Source of the DNA: Arsukibacterium sp. MJ3
GTDB lineage: Bacteria > Pseudomonadota > Gammaproteobacteria > Enterobacterales > Alteromonadaceae
NCBI RefSeq assembly: GCF_000987765.1
Contig: NZ_LAHP01000004.1
Span: forward strand, 156,794 to 220,793
Length of the DNA stretch: 64,000 bases
Direction: 5' to 3'
Made by a program: the position numbers and the translations under genes. The notes beneath the pieces are model-generated. The model was given only the letters and a program-made list of their open reading frames with translations. It searched no databases and was not told the DNA's origin. Of this stretch, positions 15,249 to 23,638 are shown piece by piece (the stretch's first letter is position 1; every line of letters begins with the position of its first letter).

Positions 15249-15905
15249 TTATTCATAAGGCAGGGGATCGGTGGCGTTATTCAGATTAAACGCTTCTAAG
15301 CGTTCCTGACATGAACCACATTTGCCACAGGCCTTATCGCGGCCGTTATAGCAGGTCCAGGTTTTGCTGTAATCAAGCCCCATGGCCAGGCCGTCTGCTA
15401 AAATTTCAATTTTGGTCTGATACAAATAAGGGCTGACAATATCAACTGGCTGATAATTGGCAATTTGGCAAACGTCATTCATTTTTTGCACAAATTCTGG
15501 CCGGCAATCCGGATAAATAAAATGATCACCTGAATGCGCGCCATAGAACACGGCTCTGGCGCCAATAGAGTCAGCATAACCTACTGCCAACGACAATAAA
15601 ATCATATTGCGGTTGGGCACAATGGTCGACTTCATATTGTCGGCGGCATAATGCCCTTCGGGTACGTCAATATCACTGGTGAGGGATGAGCCAGCAATCA
15701 GCTGGTTTATTGCCGAAATGTCGACGATTTTATGCTTTATATTCATATCTTTACAGACATTTGCTGCGCAAATAAGTTCTTTTACATGGCGCTGGCCATA
15801 GTTAAATGACAAGGCATAAACATCATGGCCGGCAGCAACGGCTTTGTGCAGGACGGTAAAGGAGTCCATGCCACCAGAATAAATAACCACAACTTTTTGG
15901 CTCAT
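15249..15905 (-). CDS. queC: 7-cyano-7-deazaguanine (preQ0) synthase
   Basis: The 218-residue cytoplasmic enzyme converts 7-carboxy-7-deazaguanine to preQ0 with ATP and ammonia, for queuosine in tRNA. The N-type ATP pyrophosphatase loop YSGGMDSF is at residues 9-16 and the zinc site is formed by Cys185, Cys193, Cys196 and Cys199 ([11 protein letters not shown]). It is divergent from queE, the preceding enzyme, across 97 bases that must contain both promoters. A TATAAT at 15922-15927 lies there and reads as a near palindrome on both strands. I see no preQ1 riboswitch in this gap. Confidence 0.97.
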   Translation of the reverse strand: MSQKVVVIYSGGMDSFTVLHKAVAAGHDVYALSFNYGQRHVKELICAANVCKDMNIKHKIVDISAINQLIAGSSLTSDIDVPEGHYAADNMKSTIVPNRNMILLSLAVGYADSIGARAVFYGAHSGDHFIYPDCRPEFVQKMNDVCQIANYQPVDIVSPYLYQTKIEILADGLAMGLDYSKTWTCYNGRDKACGKCGSCQERLEAFNLNNATDPLPYE

Positions 15906-16002
15906 TATTGTCTCTCTCTTGTATAATAGCGCTCAAACTGGCCGCGCATTGTACTTGAACATGGCGGTTAGATCACCTGCTTGAATTTAAGGAAACAGCG
16001 GC

Positions 16003-16671
16003 TTGTTATATAAGGTTAATGAAGTATTTGAAACCATCCAGGGCGAAGGCAGCTTTACTGGCGTGCCGGCTATTTTTGTCAGGTTGCAAGGCTGTCCGGT
16101 CGGCTGTTCCTGGTGCGATACCAAGCACACCTGGAGCATAAACCCCGATTTGAATATTACCCTTGATGCCGTAATGGTTAAATCGGCTGAAACAGAGCAG
16201 TGGGCAGCAGTAAGTGCAGAGCAGATACTGGCCTTGTTTAAAGCTAAAGGCTATCAGGCGCGGCATGTGGTGATAACGGGCGGCGAACCGTGTATGTATG
16301 ATCTACATCCATTATGTGACTTGTTGCATGATGCTGGTTATCAGAGCCAAATTGAAACCAGTGGTACATTTGAGATTTTAGCGCCATTGCAAAGCTGGGT
16401 AACCGTATCACCAAAAGTGAATATGAAAGGCGGTTATAAGGTCCTGCAAAGCGCGTTAGATCGAGCCAATGAAATAAAGCACCCGGTCGCCATGGACAAA
16501 CACATAGAGCAACTATTGCAATTATTGCACCGCACCGATACCTCGGCTAAGTTAATTTATTTGCAACCTATTAGTCAGCAAACTAAAGCTACTGCCTTGG
16601 CAATTGCGTACTGTAAAAAACATAATTGGCGGCTCAGTGTGCAAGTGCATAAATATTTGGGAATTGAGTAA
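16003..16671 (+). CDS. queE: 7-carboxy-7-deazaguanine synthase
   Basis: The 222-residue radical-SAM enzyme has the Cys31-x3-Cys35-x2-Cys38 cluster motif in QGCPVGCSWCDTKHTW, matching the E. coli-type QueE, and ITGGEPCMYDL near residue 90. It makes 7-carboxy-7-deazaguanine from 6-carboxy-tetrahydropterin. The start is TTG at 16003: AAGGAA lies eight bases upstream and the next in-frame Met would remove the conserved N-terminus. It is divergent from queC, an arrangement that suggests joint control of queuosine synthesis. Confidence 0.96.
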   Translation: MLYKVNEVFETIQGEGSFTGVPAIFVRLQGCPVGCSWCDTKHTWSINPDLNITLDAVMVKSAETEQWAAVSAEQILALFKAKGYQARHVVITGGEPCMYDLHPLCDLLHDAGYQSQIETSGTFEILAPLQSWVTVSPKVNMKGGYKVLQSALDRANEIKHPVAMDKHIEQLLQLLHRTDTSAKLIYLQPISQQTKATALAIAYCKKHNWRLSVQVHKYLGIE

Positions 16672-16710
16672 TTACTAGGTAATTTTCAGGCTATACACTT
16701 TTAAAGGTTA

Positions 16711-17292
16711 CTAACTATTATGCTCAAACCAGTGTTGCAGGCTTTCTAAGCAGCTAATTGGATCTTTTTCGGCAGACATTTTTTGTTTTAGCCCAGGCTG
16801 TATTGGCATTAGTTCTAACCAGCGTGATGCCAGCCAGCTGGCATTATTCAGCTCTGGCTCAGGGTAAAGTTGCTGCAACTGCGGGTACTCGGTAAGGAGT
16901 TGTGATAGTGATCTAACCAAACCGTTAAATCGCTGACCTAAATCGATGTTCGGCCAGCTATCGAGCTCGGTAATCTGGCCAATATTAAGGCCATCATCTT
17001 CCTGCCAGCGCTGCGTAATTTCTATTCGTTTAATGCCTCTTACTGTAATACCCAGTAAGCCGTCAGGTAATTGTTCAAAATCGTCAATGACCACTTCGGT
17101 TGCCAAAGACAAAACCCTGTCACGGTGTTGCTGGCTGACGAAGGGGTTCAGTAATGCCATGGCGAAACCGCGCTGGCCAATGCCTGCTTCTTTAATAAGC
17201 CTGATATAGCGTTTTTCAAATACCCGCAGTTTTATCTTACCACCAGGTAAGATAAAACTGCTTAATGGAAATAACGCGAGTTGTTTACTCAT
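16711..17292 (-). CDS. Lon N-terminal-domain-like protein
   Basis: The 193-residue protein from ATG 17292 begins MSKQLALFPLSSFILPGGKI and continues LRVFEKRYIRLIKEA, the start of the Lon substrate-binding (LON/PUA-like) domain. It has neither the AAA+ nor the protease part, so it is one of the stand-alone LON-domain proteins common in gammaproteobacteria. Their role is unknown; substrate recognition is a guess. An in-frame ATG at 17301 adds MCR; the later one fits the family N-terminus better, and neither has a good ribosome site. Confidence 0.85.
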   Translation of the reverse strand: MSKQLALFPLSSFILPGGKIKLRVFEKRYIRLIKEAGIGQRGFAMALLNPFVSQQHRDRVLSLATEVVIDDFEQLPDGLLGITVRGIKRIEITQRWQEDDGLNIGQITELDSWPNIDLGQRFNGLVRSLSQLLTEYPQLQQLYPEPELNNASWLASRWLELMPIQPGLKQKMSAEKDPISCLESLQHWFEHNS

Positions 17293-17301
17293 ACGGCACA
17301 T

Positions 17302-17582
17302 AACTGATTAGTTGTTGGTTGTAGCATTATTACGCTCGTGTTTAGCGATTAGATTGGCTGAGACAATGATTTATCTCGGGATCCAGTGCTTTGTGCCAAG
17401 CGTTAACGTCGATCCTATCTGGTCGACTGCGCCATCGGTGTTTTGCGCCGTCAGTAGGGCCAATCCAATAATGGCTAAAACATTACTTACCGGCCTTAAA
17501 ACGCTGGTCGATAATCAGTTTATCGACCAGCAACTTCATCGCTATAAAGGCATAGCAAAAGAAGAATTGCAGTAAAAGGTGC
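17302..17582. other. 281-base gap without a supported gene
   Basis: An open frame at 17312-17575 (87 codons) exists, but it matches nothing I know, has no ribosome site and starts with a Leu/Ala-rich stretch that is poorly structured. A shorter version starting MAKTLLTGLKTLVDNQ at 17471 is the most plausible part. The only striking element is the inverted repeat at 17503-17531, listed separately. Confidence 0.5.
17503..17531. repeat. Perfect 12-bp inverted repeat with 5-base loop
   Basis: GCTGGTCGATAA (17503-17514) is the exact reverse complement of TTATCGACCAGC (17520-17531), separated by TCAGT. No U-tract follows on either strand, so it is not a typical terminator. Its symmetry would suit an operator or an RNA hairpin. 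Confidence 0.9.
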
Positions 17583-18023
17583 TTACTGGCGGGGGTCGTC
17601 TTTTAACTTAGGGATTTTAAGGCCCAGCTCTATGCCGCGGTGTCTGGCATAGTACGTACACCCAATAAACATAATGCTGGCCAGCAGTAGTTCAAGCAGT
17701 GCCATTAGCTGATATAAGCCGCTACTAACCCACAAATTGGTGAAACTGTGCAAAAAGTAAATCATAACAATGAAGTTAGCCCAGGCCAGGGTATAGGCAT
17801 GACCTTTTATAATGCCATACATTGGAAACCATAACGGTAACCACAATAAACCAGTGCTAATGAGTTTGTTGCCGCTTATTTCGTTATCACCACCATAACT
17901 GGCGGGTGCTAACCACAGCAACCATACTGGAATGAGCAGCCATAAGCCCCAGTAACCAACGCGGGCTATACTTAAATAGATTTTCGTTCGTGGCGCCATC
18001 GCCACTTCAGCACTGTTATTCAT
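17583..18023 (-). CDS. DUF2069 family inner-membrane protein
   Basis: The 146-residue protein has four hydrophobic segments (about 22-42, 56-72, 80-98 and 105-125) and the conserved LPLWFPMYGIIKGHAYTLAW that marks DUF2069. Family members are often found beside wrbA and an arsC-like gene in gammaproteobacteria. Here the ATG overlaps the wrbA stop (ATGA at 18020-18023), so the two are translated as a unit. The function is unknown; a role linked to quinone or redox stress is only suggested by the neighbour. Confidence 0.88.
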   Translation of the reverse strand: MNNSAEVAMAPRTKIYLSIARVGYWGLWLLIPVWLLWLAPASYGGDNEISGNKLISTGLLWLPLWFPMYGIIKGHAYTLAWANFIVMIYFLHSFTNLWVSSGLYQLMALLELLLASIMFIGCTYYARHRGIELGLKIPKLKDDPRQ

Positions 18024-18607
18024 TGTTTATCGAAACCCGCTGCTTTTAGTGAAATAGTTAGTTGCGCTAAGCGTTTGCCAAAGGCGACCGCTAATCGCTG
18101 TTCATCGACACTGAGTTTATTGTTACCCTGCAAGCCACTGACATGACTTGGACCATAAGGCGTGCCACCACTTTGCGTATTGTGTAGTTCAGGTTCAGCG
18201 TAAGGGATCCCCATAAGTACCATGCCATGGTGCAATAATGGCAGCATCATACTTAATAAATTGGCTTCATTGCCACCATGCATGCTGCCGGATGACGTGA
18301 AAACACCTGCGGCTTTGTTAATCAGTTCACCTTTCAACCAGACACCACTGGTATTATCCCAAAATGTTTTAGCTTCTCCAGCCATATTGCCAAACCGTAC
18401 CGGACTACCAAAAGCCAAACCATCACATTGTTTTAAATCAGTATTACTGGCTAACGGATGCCGGCTATGTTGTGGATTATCAAAGCTGGCAATACTGCGA
18501 ATAACTGCATTAGCACCTGCTTGAGCAATACCAATAGCAATTTTCTCCGCTAATGCCGCTACACTGCCATGTTTAGAATAATAAAGTACCAAGACCTGTG
18601 CACTCAT
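18020..18607 (-). CDS. wrbA: WrbA-type NAD(P)H:quinone oxidoreductase
   Basis: The 195-residue flavodoxin-fold protein starts MSAQVLVLYYSKHGSVAALA, the FMN phosphate loop, and has FGSPVRFGNMAGEAKTFWD near residues 76-94 and SGSMHGGNEANLLSMM near 110-125, all WrbA hallmarks. WrbA reduces quinones by two electrons with NAD(P)H and FMN, limiting semiquinone formation. It overlaps a truncated arsC upstream (ATGA) and the DUF2069 gene downstream (ATGA). Length fits the family (E. coli 198). Confidence 0.92.
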   Translation of the reverse strand: MSAQVLVLYYSKHGSVAALAEKIAIGIAQAGANAVIRSIASFDNPQHSRHPLASNTDLKQCDGLAFGSPVRFGNMAGEAKTFWDNTSGVWLKGELINKAAGVFTSSGSMHGGNEANLLSMMLPLLHHGMVLMGIPYAEPELHNTQSGGTPYGPSHVSGLQGNNKLSVDEQRLAVAFGKRLAQLTISLKAAGFDKQ

Positions 18608-18711
18608 TTCAGATACTCAACAACGTCTACATTGTCAGGCCCATATTGTTGCAACAACGTCAATGCTTCACAGCTTTTTAAGCAATGATGGTTGTAATAA
18701 ATGGTGATCAT
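18604..18711 (-). pseudogene. arsC: Truncated arsC/yfgD-like remnant (35 codons)
   Basis: Reading left from the ATG at 18711, the frame gives MITIYYNHHCLKSCEALTLL and then QQYGPDNVDVVEYLK before TGA. This is the N-terminal quarter of the ArsC/YfgD arsenate-reductase-like family (pattern IxIYxNxxCxKS...VVxYL), with the catalytic Cys at position 10. The remaining 75-80 residues, including the arginines needed for catalysis, are absent. The stop overlaps the wrbA start as ATGA, so the deletion joined arsC precisely to wrbA. It may survive only as a translated leader for wrbA. In relatives a full arsC sits here, and E. coli yfgD is also next to bepA. Confidence 0.75.
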
Positions 18712-18801
18712 AATGTTCCCGTAAACGATTGGTGTTTAACTTAAAGCGTAACGTTAAGTGTAGTTACGTTGACTACCGTGCTTAGATTACTTTTTAGTGT
18801 G

Positions 18802-20250
18802 TTACATCCGCTGTAGCCGATCAAACTCAGCTTGCATTTGTTGTTTCTTGGCTTCAACTCGTCTATTTTCAAGCCGGGAACTATCACCAATATGATTTAA
18901 CGCTTCATTTAACTCATCAATAGCTTTGGGGTAGTTAGCCAATTGGTAATACAAATCAGCCCGTGTTTCATAATATTTGGGGAAGTCTTCCATCAGCTTG
19001 TAAGCATCAGACAGTAAATCATACGCCAGTATATTGTCATTTTTGACATACAATAAATTGCGGAGTAAGTGCACCGCTAGTCGGTGGCTGCCTGCTTTTA
19101 GTGCCGCATTGGCATAGTTAAGCGTAACCACTTGATTGTTTGGCCTGAGTAAGTATTCTTGCTCGAGCATTTCCAGCGCTTTTTTATACTGCCCTTGGCC
19201 CAATAATATATCGGTATAAACATCAACATAATACAGATTGTGCGGGTCGTGCTGCAGTAGATCTTCAATTAATTTTTGTGCTTCAATAAATAGTCCGTTA
19301 TCGAGTTTGGCAATGGCCAGGCCGTATAAATTAGCACGGGTGTTACCTCCTGGTTTGCTTAAGCGCTGCTCAAATATGCCCACTGTTTCTTGGCTAGTGA
19401 AGTGATAGCGGGCTAATATCCTGGCTTTAGTCAGAATAAAATCCTGAGTATCCGGAATATAACGCTTGGGGAACTGTTCTGCCCGTAAACGGGTGTCACT
19501 GACCCTGGCTTGTGATAAGGGGTGCGTTTGTAAAAAAGCTAATTGCTGATTTACGAATCGGCTTTGCTGGCTTAATTTATTAAAAAACTCTGGAACAGCA
19601 TACGGATCAAAACCAGCTTCAGCCAAGACTTTCATGCCAATTCGGTCGGCTTCTTGCTCATTTCCGCGGGTAAAGTTAATAGCGCTTTGTTGCGCTGCGC
19701 CTTGCGTAGCCATCATCGCGGCCATACCCGCCTCTGGATTAACCGTGGCAATGACAATTGCGCCGAGCAGCGCGGCCAGTGACATTGGTGCGCGTTGATT
19801 TTGCGCCTCTACAAACCGGGCAATATGGCGCTGGGTAACGTGAGCAATTTCATGTGCTATTACCGAGGCAAATTCGCTTTCTGAATCAGAGACCGCCAGA
19901 GTGCCGGTATGAGAGGCAATATTACCGCCAAGCGTGGCGAAGGCATTAATATGTTTATTGTTAACCCAATAAAATTTGAATGGGAACTTGACGTCGTTGC
20001 TGCGGGCAACCAACCTATTGCCTAAATCATTAATGTATTCATCCAGCAGGGGATCGTAAACCATTGGCAGGCTGCCTCGGGTTTGCCGCATTAGCACATC
20101 ACCCAATTGTTTTTCTTTTTCCGGGGTAAGAGTAGAAAACGCATTACCACCGATATCGGGTAGTCCTGAAAGTGCCTGAGTGGGTGCTGCCATAATAGCA
20201 ATACCGAACAAGCAACTCATAATAAACTGGTGTACTGCAATCGCTTTCAT
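18802..20250 (-). CDS. bepA: Periplasmic beta-barrel assembly protease/chaperone BepA
   Basis: The 482-residue protein has a signal peptide (cleavage near TQA), an M48 metalloprotease domain with HEIAH at residues 133-137, third ligand Glu200 in NEQEADRIG, and a regulatory His244 in LQTHPLSQAR, matching BepA spacing. The C-terminal half (about 270-470) is made of TPR helices. BepA assists LptD maturation and degrades stalled outer-membrane proteins together with the BAM complex. It is divergent from perM as in E. coli. Envelope-stress control is likely but no sigma-E promoter was identified. Confidence 0.95.
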   Translation of the reverse strand: MKAIAVHQFIMSCLFGIAIMAAPTQALSGLPDIGGNAFSTLTPEKEKQLGDVLMRQTRGSLPMVYDPLLDEYINDLGNRLVARSNDVKFPFKFYWVNNKHINAFATLGGNIASHTGTLAVSDSESEFASVIAHEIAHVTQRHIARFVEAQNQRAPMSLAALLGAIVIATVNPEAGMAAMMATQGAAQQSAINFTRGNEQEADRIGMKVLAEAGFDPYAVPEFFNKLSQQSRFVNQQLAFLQTHPLSQARVSDTRLRAEQFPKRYIPDTQDFILTKARILARYHFTSQETVGIFEQRLSKPGGNTRANLYGLAIAKLDNGLFIEAQKLIEDLLQHDPHNLYYVDVYTDILLGQGQYKKALEMLEQEYLLRPNNQVVTLNYANAALKAGSHRLAVHLLRNLLYVKNDNILAYDLLSDAYKLMEDFPKYYETRADLYYQLANYPKAIDELNEALNHIGDSSRLENRRVEAKKQQMQAEFDRLQRM

Positions 20251-20493
20251 AGCGCCCCAATAAGTTGTGTCAGGTAAGGGAATTGTCTAGCCTATTTGTC
20301 TGTTTTTAACCACTTTAGTTCCATAATAGCGAGCTAGCCGCTCAATAATTACGCAACGGTTGGTGCGGTAGGCAATGCTCAGCAATTTAGCATAAATCAT
20401 CAAGCACATCACAGATAAGCCACATAATTTGCTGTAATTTCGTTATACTGGCGCTATGCATTGTCATAGCAATTAAAAGGTTGGAGCAGCGCT

Positions 20494-21594
20494 ATGCTGG
20501 ACTGGTTAAAAAAATGGTATACCAATAAGTTTTCAGATCCTCAGGTTGTCACTTTATTTTTAACCTTACTGTTAGGTTTCCTGACAATATATTGGCTAAG
20601 TAGCATGCTGGGGCCGGTACTGGTAGCTATTGCTTTTGCCTATTTGTTGGAATGGCCGGTAGCCAGACTGACAAAAATAGGTTTAAGCCGCACCATTAGT
20701 ACCAGCGTGGTGGTAGTCAGTTTTATTGGTATTATTACGCTGATTGTGATGTCAATAATTCCCGCCGCCTGGTCGCAGGGCCGAAACTTTGCCCTGGATT
20801 TACCCAGCATGATTGCGTCGGGTAAAACCTACCTGCTGGAGTTGCCCGGCGTGTTCCCAGGGGTTGTCAGTTCAGAGCAAATATACCTGATGATTCAAAC
20901 CGCTGATGAGCGACTAATGACCTTTAGCCGTGAAATTTTGTCGTTATCCTTGGCGTCCATTGTTGACGTAGTGGCAGTGTTAATTTATTTGGTATTAGTG
21001 CCTGTAATGGTGTTTTTTATGCTAAAAGACAAGCAGGCGTTAAGTGCCAGTTTTGTAGAGTTATTGCCAACAGAGCGCAAGTTAATTAATCAGGTCTGGT
21101 ATGAAATGAATGGCCAGATAATGAACTACATCCGGGGCAAAATACTGGAGATACTGATTGTTGGTGCGGTGAGCTATGTAGTATTTACTTTTTTTGGTTT
21201 AAATTATGCGTTGTTACTTGCTGTTATCGTTGGCTTCTCAGTACTGGTTCCTTATATTGGTGCTGCCTTAGCCACGCTGCCCATAGCGTTAGTGGCGTTG
21301 TTTCAGTGGGGGTTAACAGCAGAGTTTGGTTATTTAATGCTGGCTTATGCCGTTATTCAGACATTAGACGGTAACGTACTGGTGCCATTATTATTTTCTG
21401 AAGTAGTCGACCTTAATCCGGTGTTTATCATAATAGCGGTATTGTTTTTTGGCGGACTATTTGGTTTTTGGGGAATATTTTTTGCTATCCCATTAGCGTC
21501 GTTGGTCAAAGCAACCATTAAAGCCTGGTCGAGTCGTGTTCACCCGGAACACGCTCTTGCAGACATTAATGGCCCTGACGTTAACGCGAAATAA
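20494..21594 (+). CDS. perM: AI-2E family transporter (PerM-like permease)
   Basis: The 366-residue inner-membrane protein has seven or eight transmembrane segments and the family C-terminal region (VLVPLLFSEVVDLNPVFIII near 310-330, GGLFGFWGIFFAIPLASLVKA near 340). The ATG at 20494 follows GGAG. Family members include TqsA and PerM; the substrate of PerM types is not settled. It neighbours bepA, as E. coli perM does, which supports the PerM assignment over TqsA. The next gene converges with eight bases between stops. Confidence 0.85.
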   Translation: MLDWLKKWYTNKFSDPQVVTLFLTLLLGFLTIYWLSSMLGPVLVAIAFAYLLEWPVARLTKIGLSRTISTSVVVVSFIGIITLIVMSIIPAAWSQGRNFALDLPSMIASGKTYLLELPGVFPGVVSSEQIYLMIQTADERLMTFSREILSLSLASIVDVVAVLIYLVLVPVMVFFMLKDKQALSASFVELLPTERKLINQVWYEMNGQIMNYIRGKILEILIVGAVSYVVFTFFGLNYALLLAVIVGFSVLVPYIGAALATLPIALVALFQWGLTAEFGYLMLAYAVIQTLDGNVLVPLLFSEVVDLNPVFIIIAVLFFGGLFGFWGIFFAIPLASLVKATIKAWSSRVHPEHALADINGPDVNAK

Positions 21595-21602
21595 GCGGGT
21601 TG

Positions 21603-23624
21603 TTACCATTGATAATTAAACGAAACACCAGCAGCTAATTCGCGGCCAGCGCCCGGCTCAAAAGCTCGGCCGTTAGCCTGATTAACCACCACCGCACCAA
21701 CATAACGTTTATCGGTAAGGTTACTAACACTGAGCCACTGGCGTAATTGCCAGTGCTGAAATTGCTGCTGACTATTGATATTAAAAGCAAATCGCAGTGC
21801 CGCAGGCGCAGCAGCAGAGTTAATATCATCAATATACACCTTACTACGATAGTGGCTTTGTAAGGTCAGTTGGAGTGGCAGGGTTACTAATGGCTGGTAG
21901 TGCCATTGCCAGTCAATTTCGCTGGCGGCTACACCTGGTAACCGATTGCCATTTAACGCACTACCATTAAATTCTGCTTGTAAATAATGACTGCTAAACT
22001 CCGATGTTAACTGTGGGGATAACTGATAATGCCATTGCAACTCCACGCCTAATCGAGTGGTTTTGCTGCTATTACGAAAGCTGGTGCGGCCACCATTACT
22101 GGTAGCTGCGATAATTTCATTATCGGTTGCAATAGTAAAGACGCTGATACTGGCCCGATGTTGATTATTTTGCCATTTGATGCCCGTTTCCCATTGCTGA
22201 TTATCACTGGCGTCCAGTTGCAAGTTTATGCCACCACCGTCAATGCTGTAAGCCAATTCGGCCAGAGTAGGCGTCTCAAAGCCTTTACCGGCACTGCCGA
22301 ACCATGCCAGTTGTTTGCTAAACTGCCAGTTAAATCCAATAGCAAAAGCTTGCTGATAATAATTGCGAACACCACTGTCGTCGGGGTTAGCGTCTGCGAT
22401 ATAAAAATCGTTTATCTGGTAATGTAAATCAGTATAGCGCCAGCCAGCATGCCAATTGAGCTGGGAGGTTGGCTGATAATTAAATCGGATAAAGCTATCA
22501 AGATTTGTCGCCCGATTATCTTCATCACGGCGTAGCGCTCCGCGCTGGCCAAAATCGTTAATAAAGCCAAAACGCCGGTCTTCCGTTTGCATGACACCGG
22601 CACCCGCTACTGCGCTAACGTGTTCATGCAATGAAAGCTGATACTGGCCTTTTATTCCATGGTATTGGCGGTTAAGTAATACCTCACCGCCGGCAGAAGT
22701 TGCTGCTGAGCCAGTAAACGCCAGTCGCTGATTAATATCGCGCTCGCCTTGCCATAGCGCTAACTTGAACGGGTGAGTACTATCAGAGGTAATACTGACG
22801 CTCACTTGCTGTTGTTTGACGGTTTTTTCTGTATCAAACAAACTGGCAGCCGCGATGGTTTGATTAGGATTTTCACGCCATTGTTCTGGGCTTAAACTTA
22901 GCGGATCTTGCAAATAAGGATCGTAAGCCCAGTCGTAACGCAGGTTCACATTCAGGTTATTCAGCAGTTGCCATTGCCAGCTTAGTTGCAGTTGATCTTT
23001 AGCTGCCCGCGAGCGTGGCCGATAACCATCACTTTTAAATTGCTTAGCCGCCAGTTGTAAGCTCTGATTATTGCCTACCATGGCAAGATTCAACTGCTGT
23101 TGTTGATGTTGCTCACTAAGTGCTGCGCTGGCAGCCATTTCACTTTGGTTATAGCGACGGCTGGTCAAAGAAATAACAGCACCAGCGCCGTTACCATATA
23201 ATACGGCTAATGGTCCGCGCAGCACTTCAATACTTTGAATGTTGTCCAGCAAGACACTGCCTAATTGACCCTGGCCATCCGGTGCGCTTATCGGAATACC
23301 ATCTTGTTCAAGATAAATTCCACGAATACCAAACGGACTGCGGCTACCAAAACCGCGCACACTAAGGCGGGTGTCTTGCGCGAAGTTGGCCCGGCTATCG
23401 GCTTGCAAACCGGCAATACCTTGCAATAGTTGGGCACTGTCAAATAGTAAACCAGATTGGTCAACCCGGTTTATATCAACACTTGCTGGGCTTTGCAGCC
23501 AGTTCTGAGCACTGCTGGTTGCAGTAACAACAATGATTTCAATGGGTTCTTCGTTAGCACAGGCTAATGTACTAAAAAATACCGCCAGAACACTGGCGGT
23601 AGTAAGCGGATTAATACAGCGCAA
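21603..23624 (-). CDS. TonB-dependent outer-membrane receptor, PqqU/YncD-like
   Basis: The 673-residue protein has a signal peptide, a TonB-box-like EIIVVTA at about 28-35, a plug domain (about 40-155) and a 22-strand barrel ending in FNYQW. In the plug, NFAQDTRLSVRGFGSRSPFG and IRGIYLEQDGIPISAPDGQG strongly resemble, from memory, E. coli YncD, now named PqqU, which takes up the cofactor PQQ. The gene directly follows a PQQ-dependent dehydrogenase gene with a 14-base gap, so they form an operon; that context supports PQQ uptake. I leave the symbol blank because ligand specificity cannot be proved from sequence. Confidence 0.85.
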   Translation of the reverse strand: MRCINPLTTASVLAVFFSTLACANEEPIEIIVVTATSSAQNWLQSPASVDINRVDQSGLLFDSAQLLQGIAGLQADSRANFAQDTRLSVRGFGSRSPFGIRGIYLEQDGIPISAPDGQGQLGSVLLDNIQSIEVLRGPLAVLYGNGAGAVISLTSRRYNQSEMAASAALSEQHQQQQLNLAMVGNNQSLQLAAKQFKSDGYRPRSRAAKDQLQLSWQWQLLNNLNVNLRYDWAYDPYLQDPLSLSPEQWRENPNQTIAAASLFDTEKTVKQQQVSVSITSDSTHPFKLALWQGERDINQRLAFTGSAATSAGGEVLLNRQYHGIKGQYQLSLHEHVSAVAGAGVMQTEDRRFGFINDFGQRGALRRDEDNRATNLDSFIRFNYQPTSQLNWHAGWRYTDLHYQINDFYIADANPDDSGVRNYYQQAFAIGFNWQFSKQLAWFGSAGKGFETPTLAELAYSIDGGGINLQLDASDNQQWETGIKWQNNQHRASISVFTIATDNEIIAATSNGGRTSFRNSSKTTRLGVELQWHYQLSPQLTSEFSSHYLQAEFNGSALNGNRLPGVAASEIDWQWHYQPLVTLPLQLTLQSHYRSKVYIDDINSAAAPAALRFAFNINSQQQFQHWQLRQWLSVSNLTDKRYVGAVVVNQANGRAFEPGAGRELAAGVSFNYQW

Positions 23625-23638
23625 GAGTGATAGTCCCG

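Noticed and set aside
15906..16002. preQ1 riboswitch between queC and queE
   Set aside because: The gap lacks the short C-rich loop and A-rich tail of preQ1 aptamers.
17312..17575. 87-codon open frame between the Lon-N-like and DUF2069 genes
   Set aside because: No ribosome site, no recognisable family and poor composition; kept only as part of the gap description.
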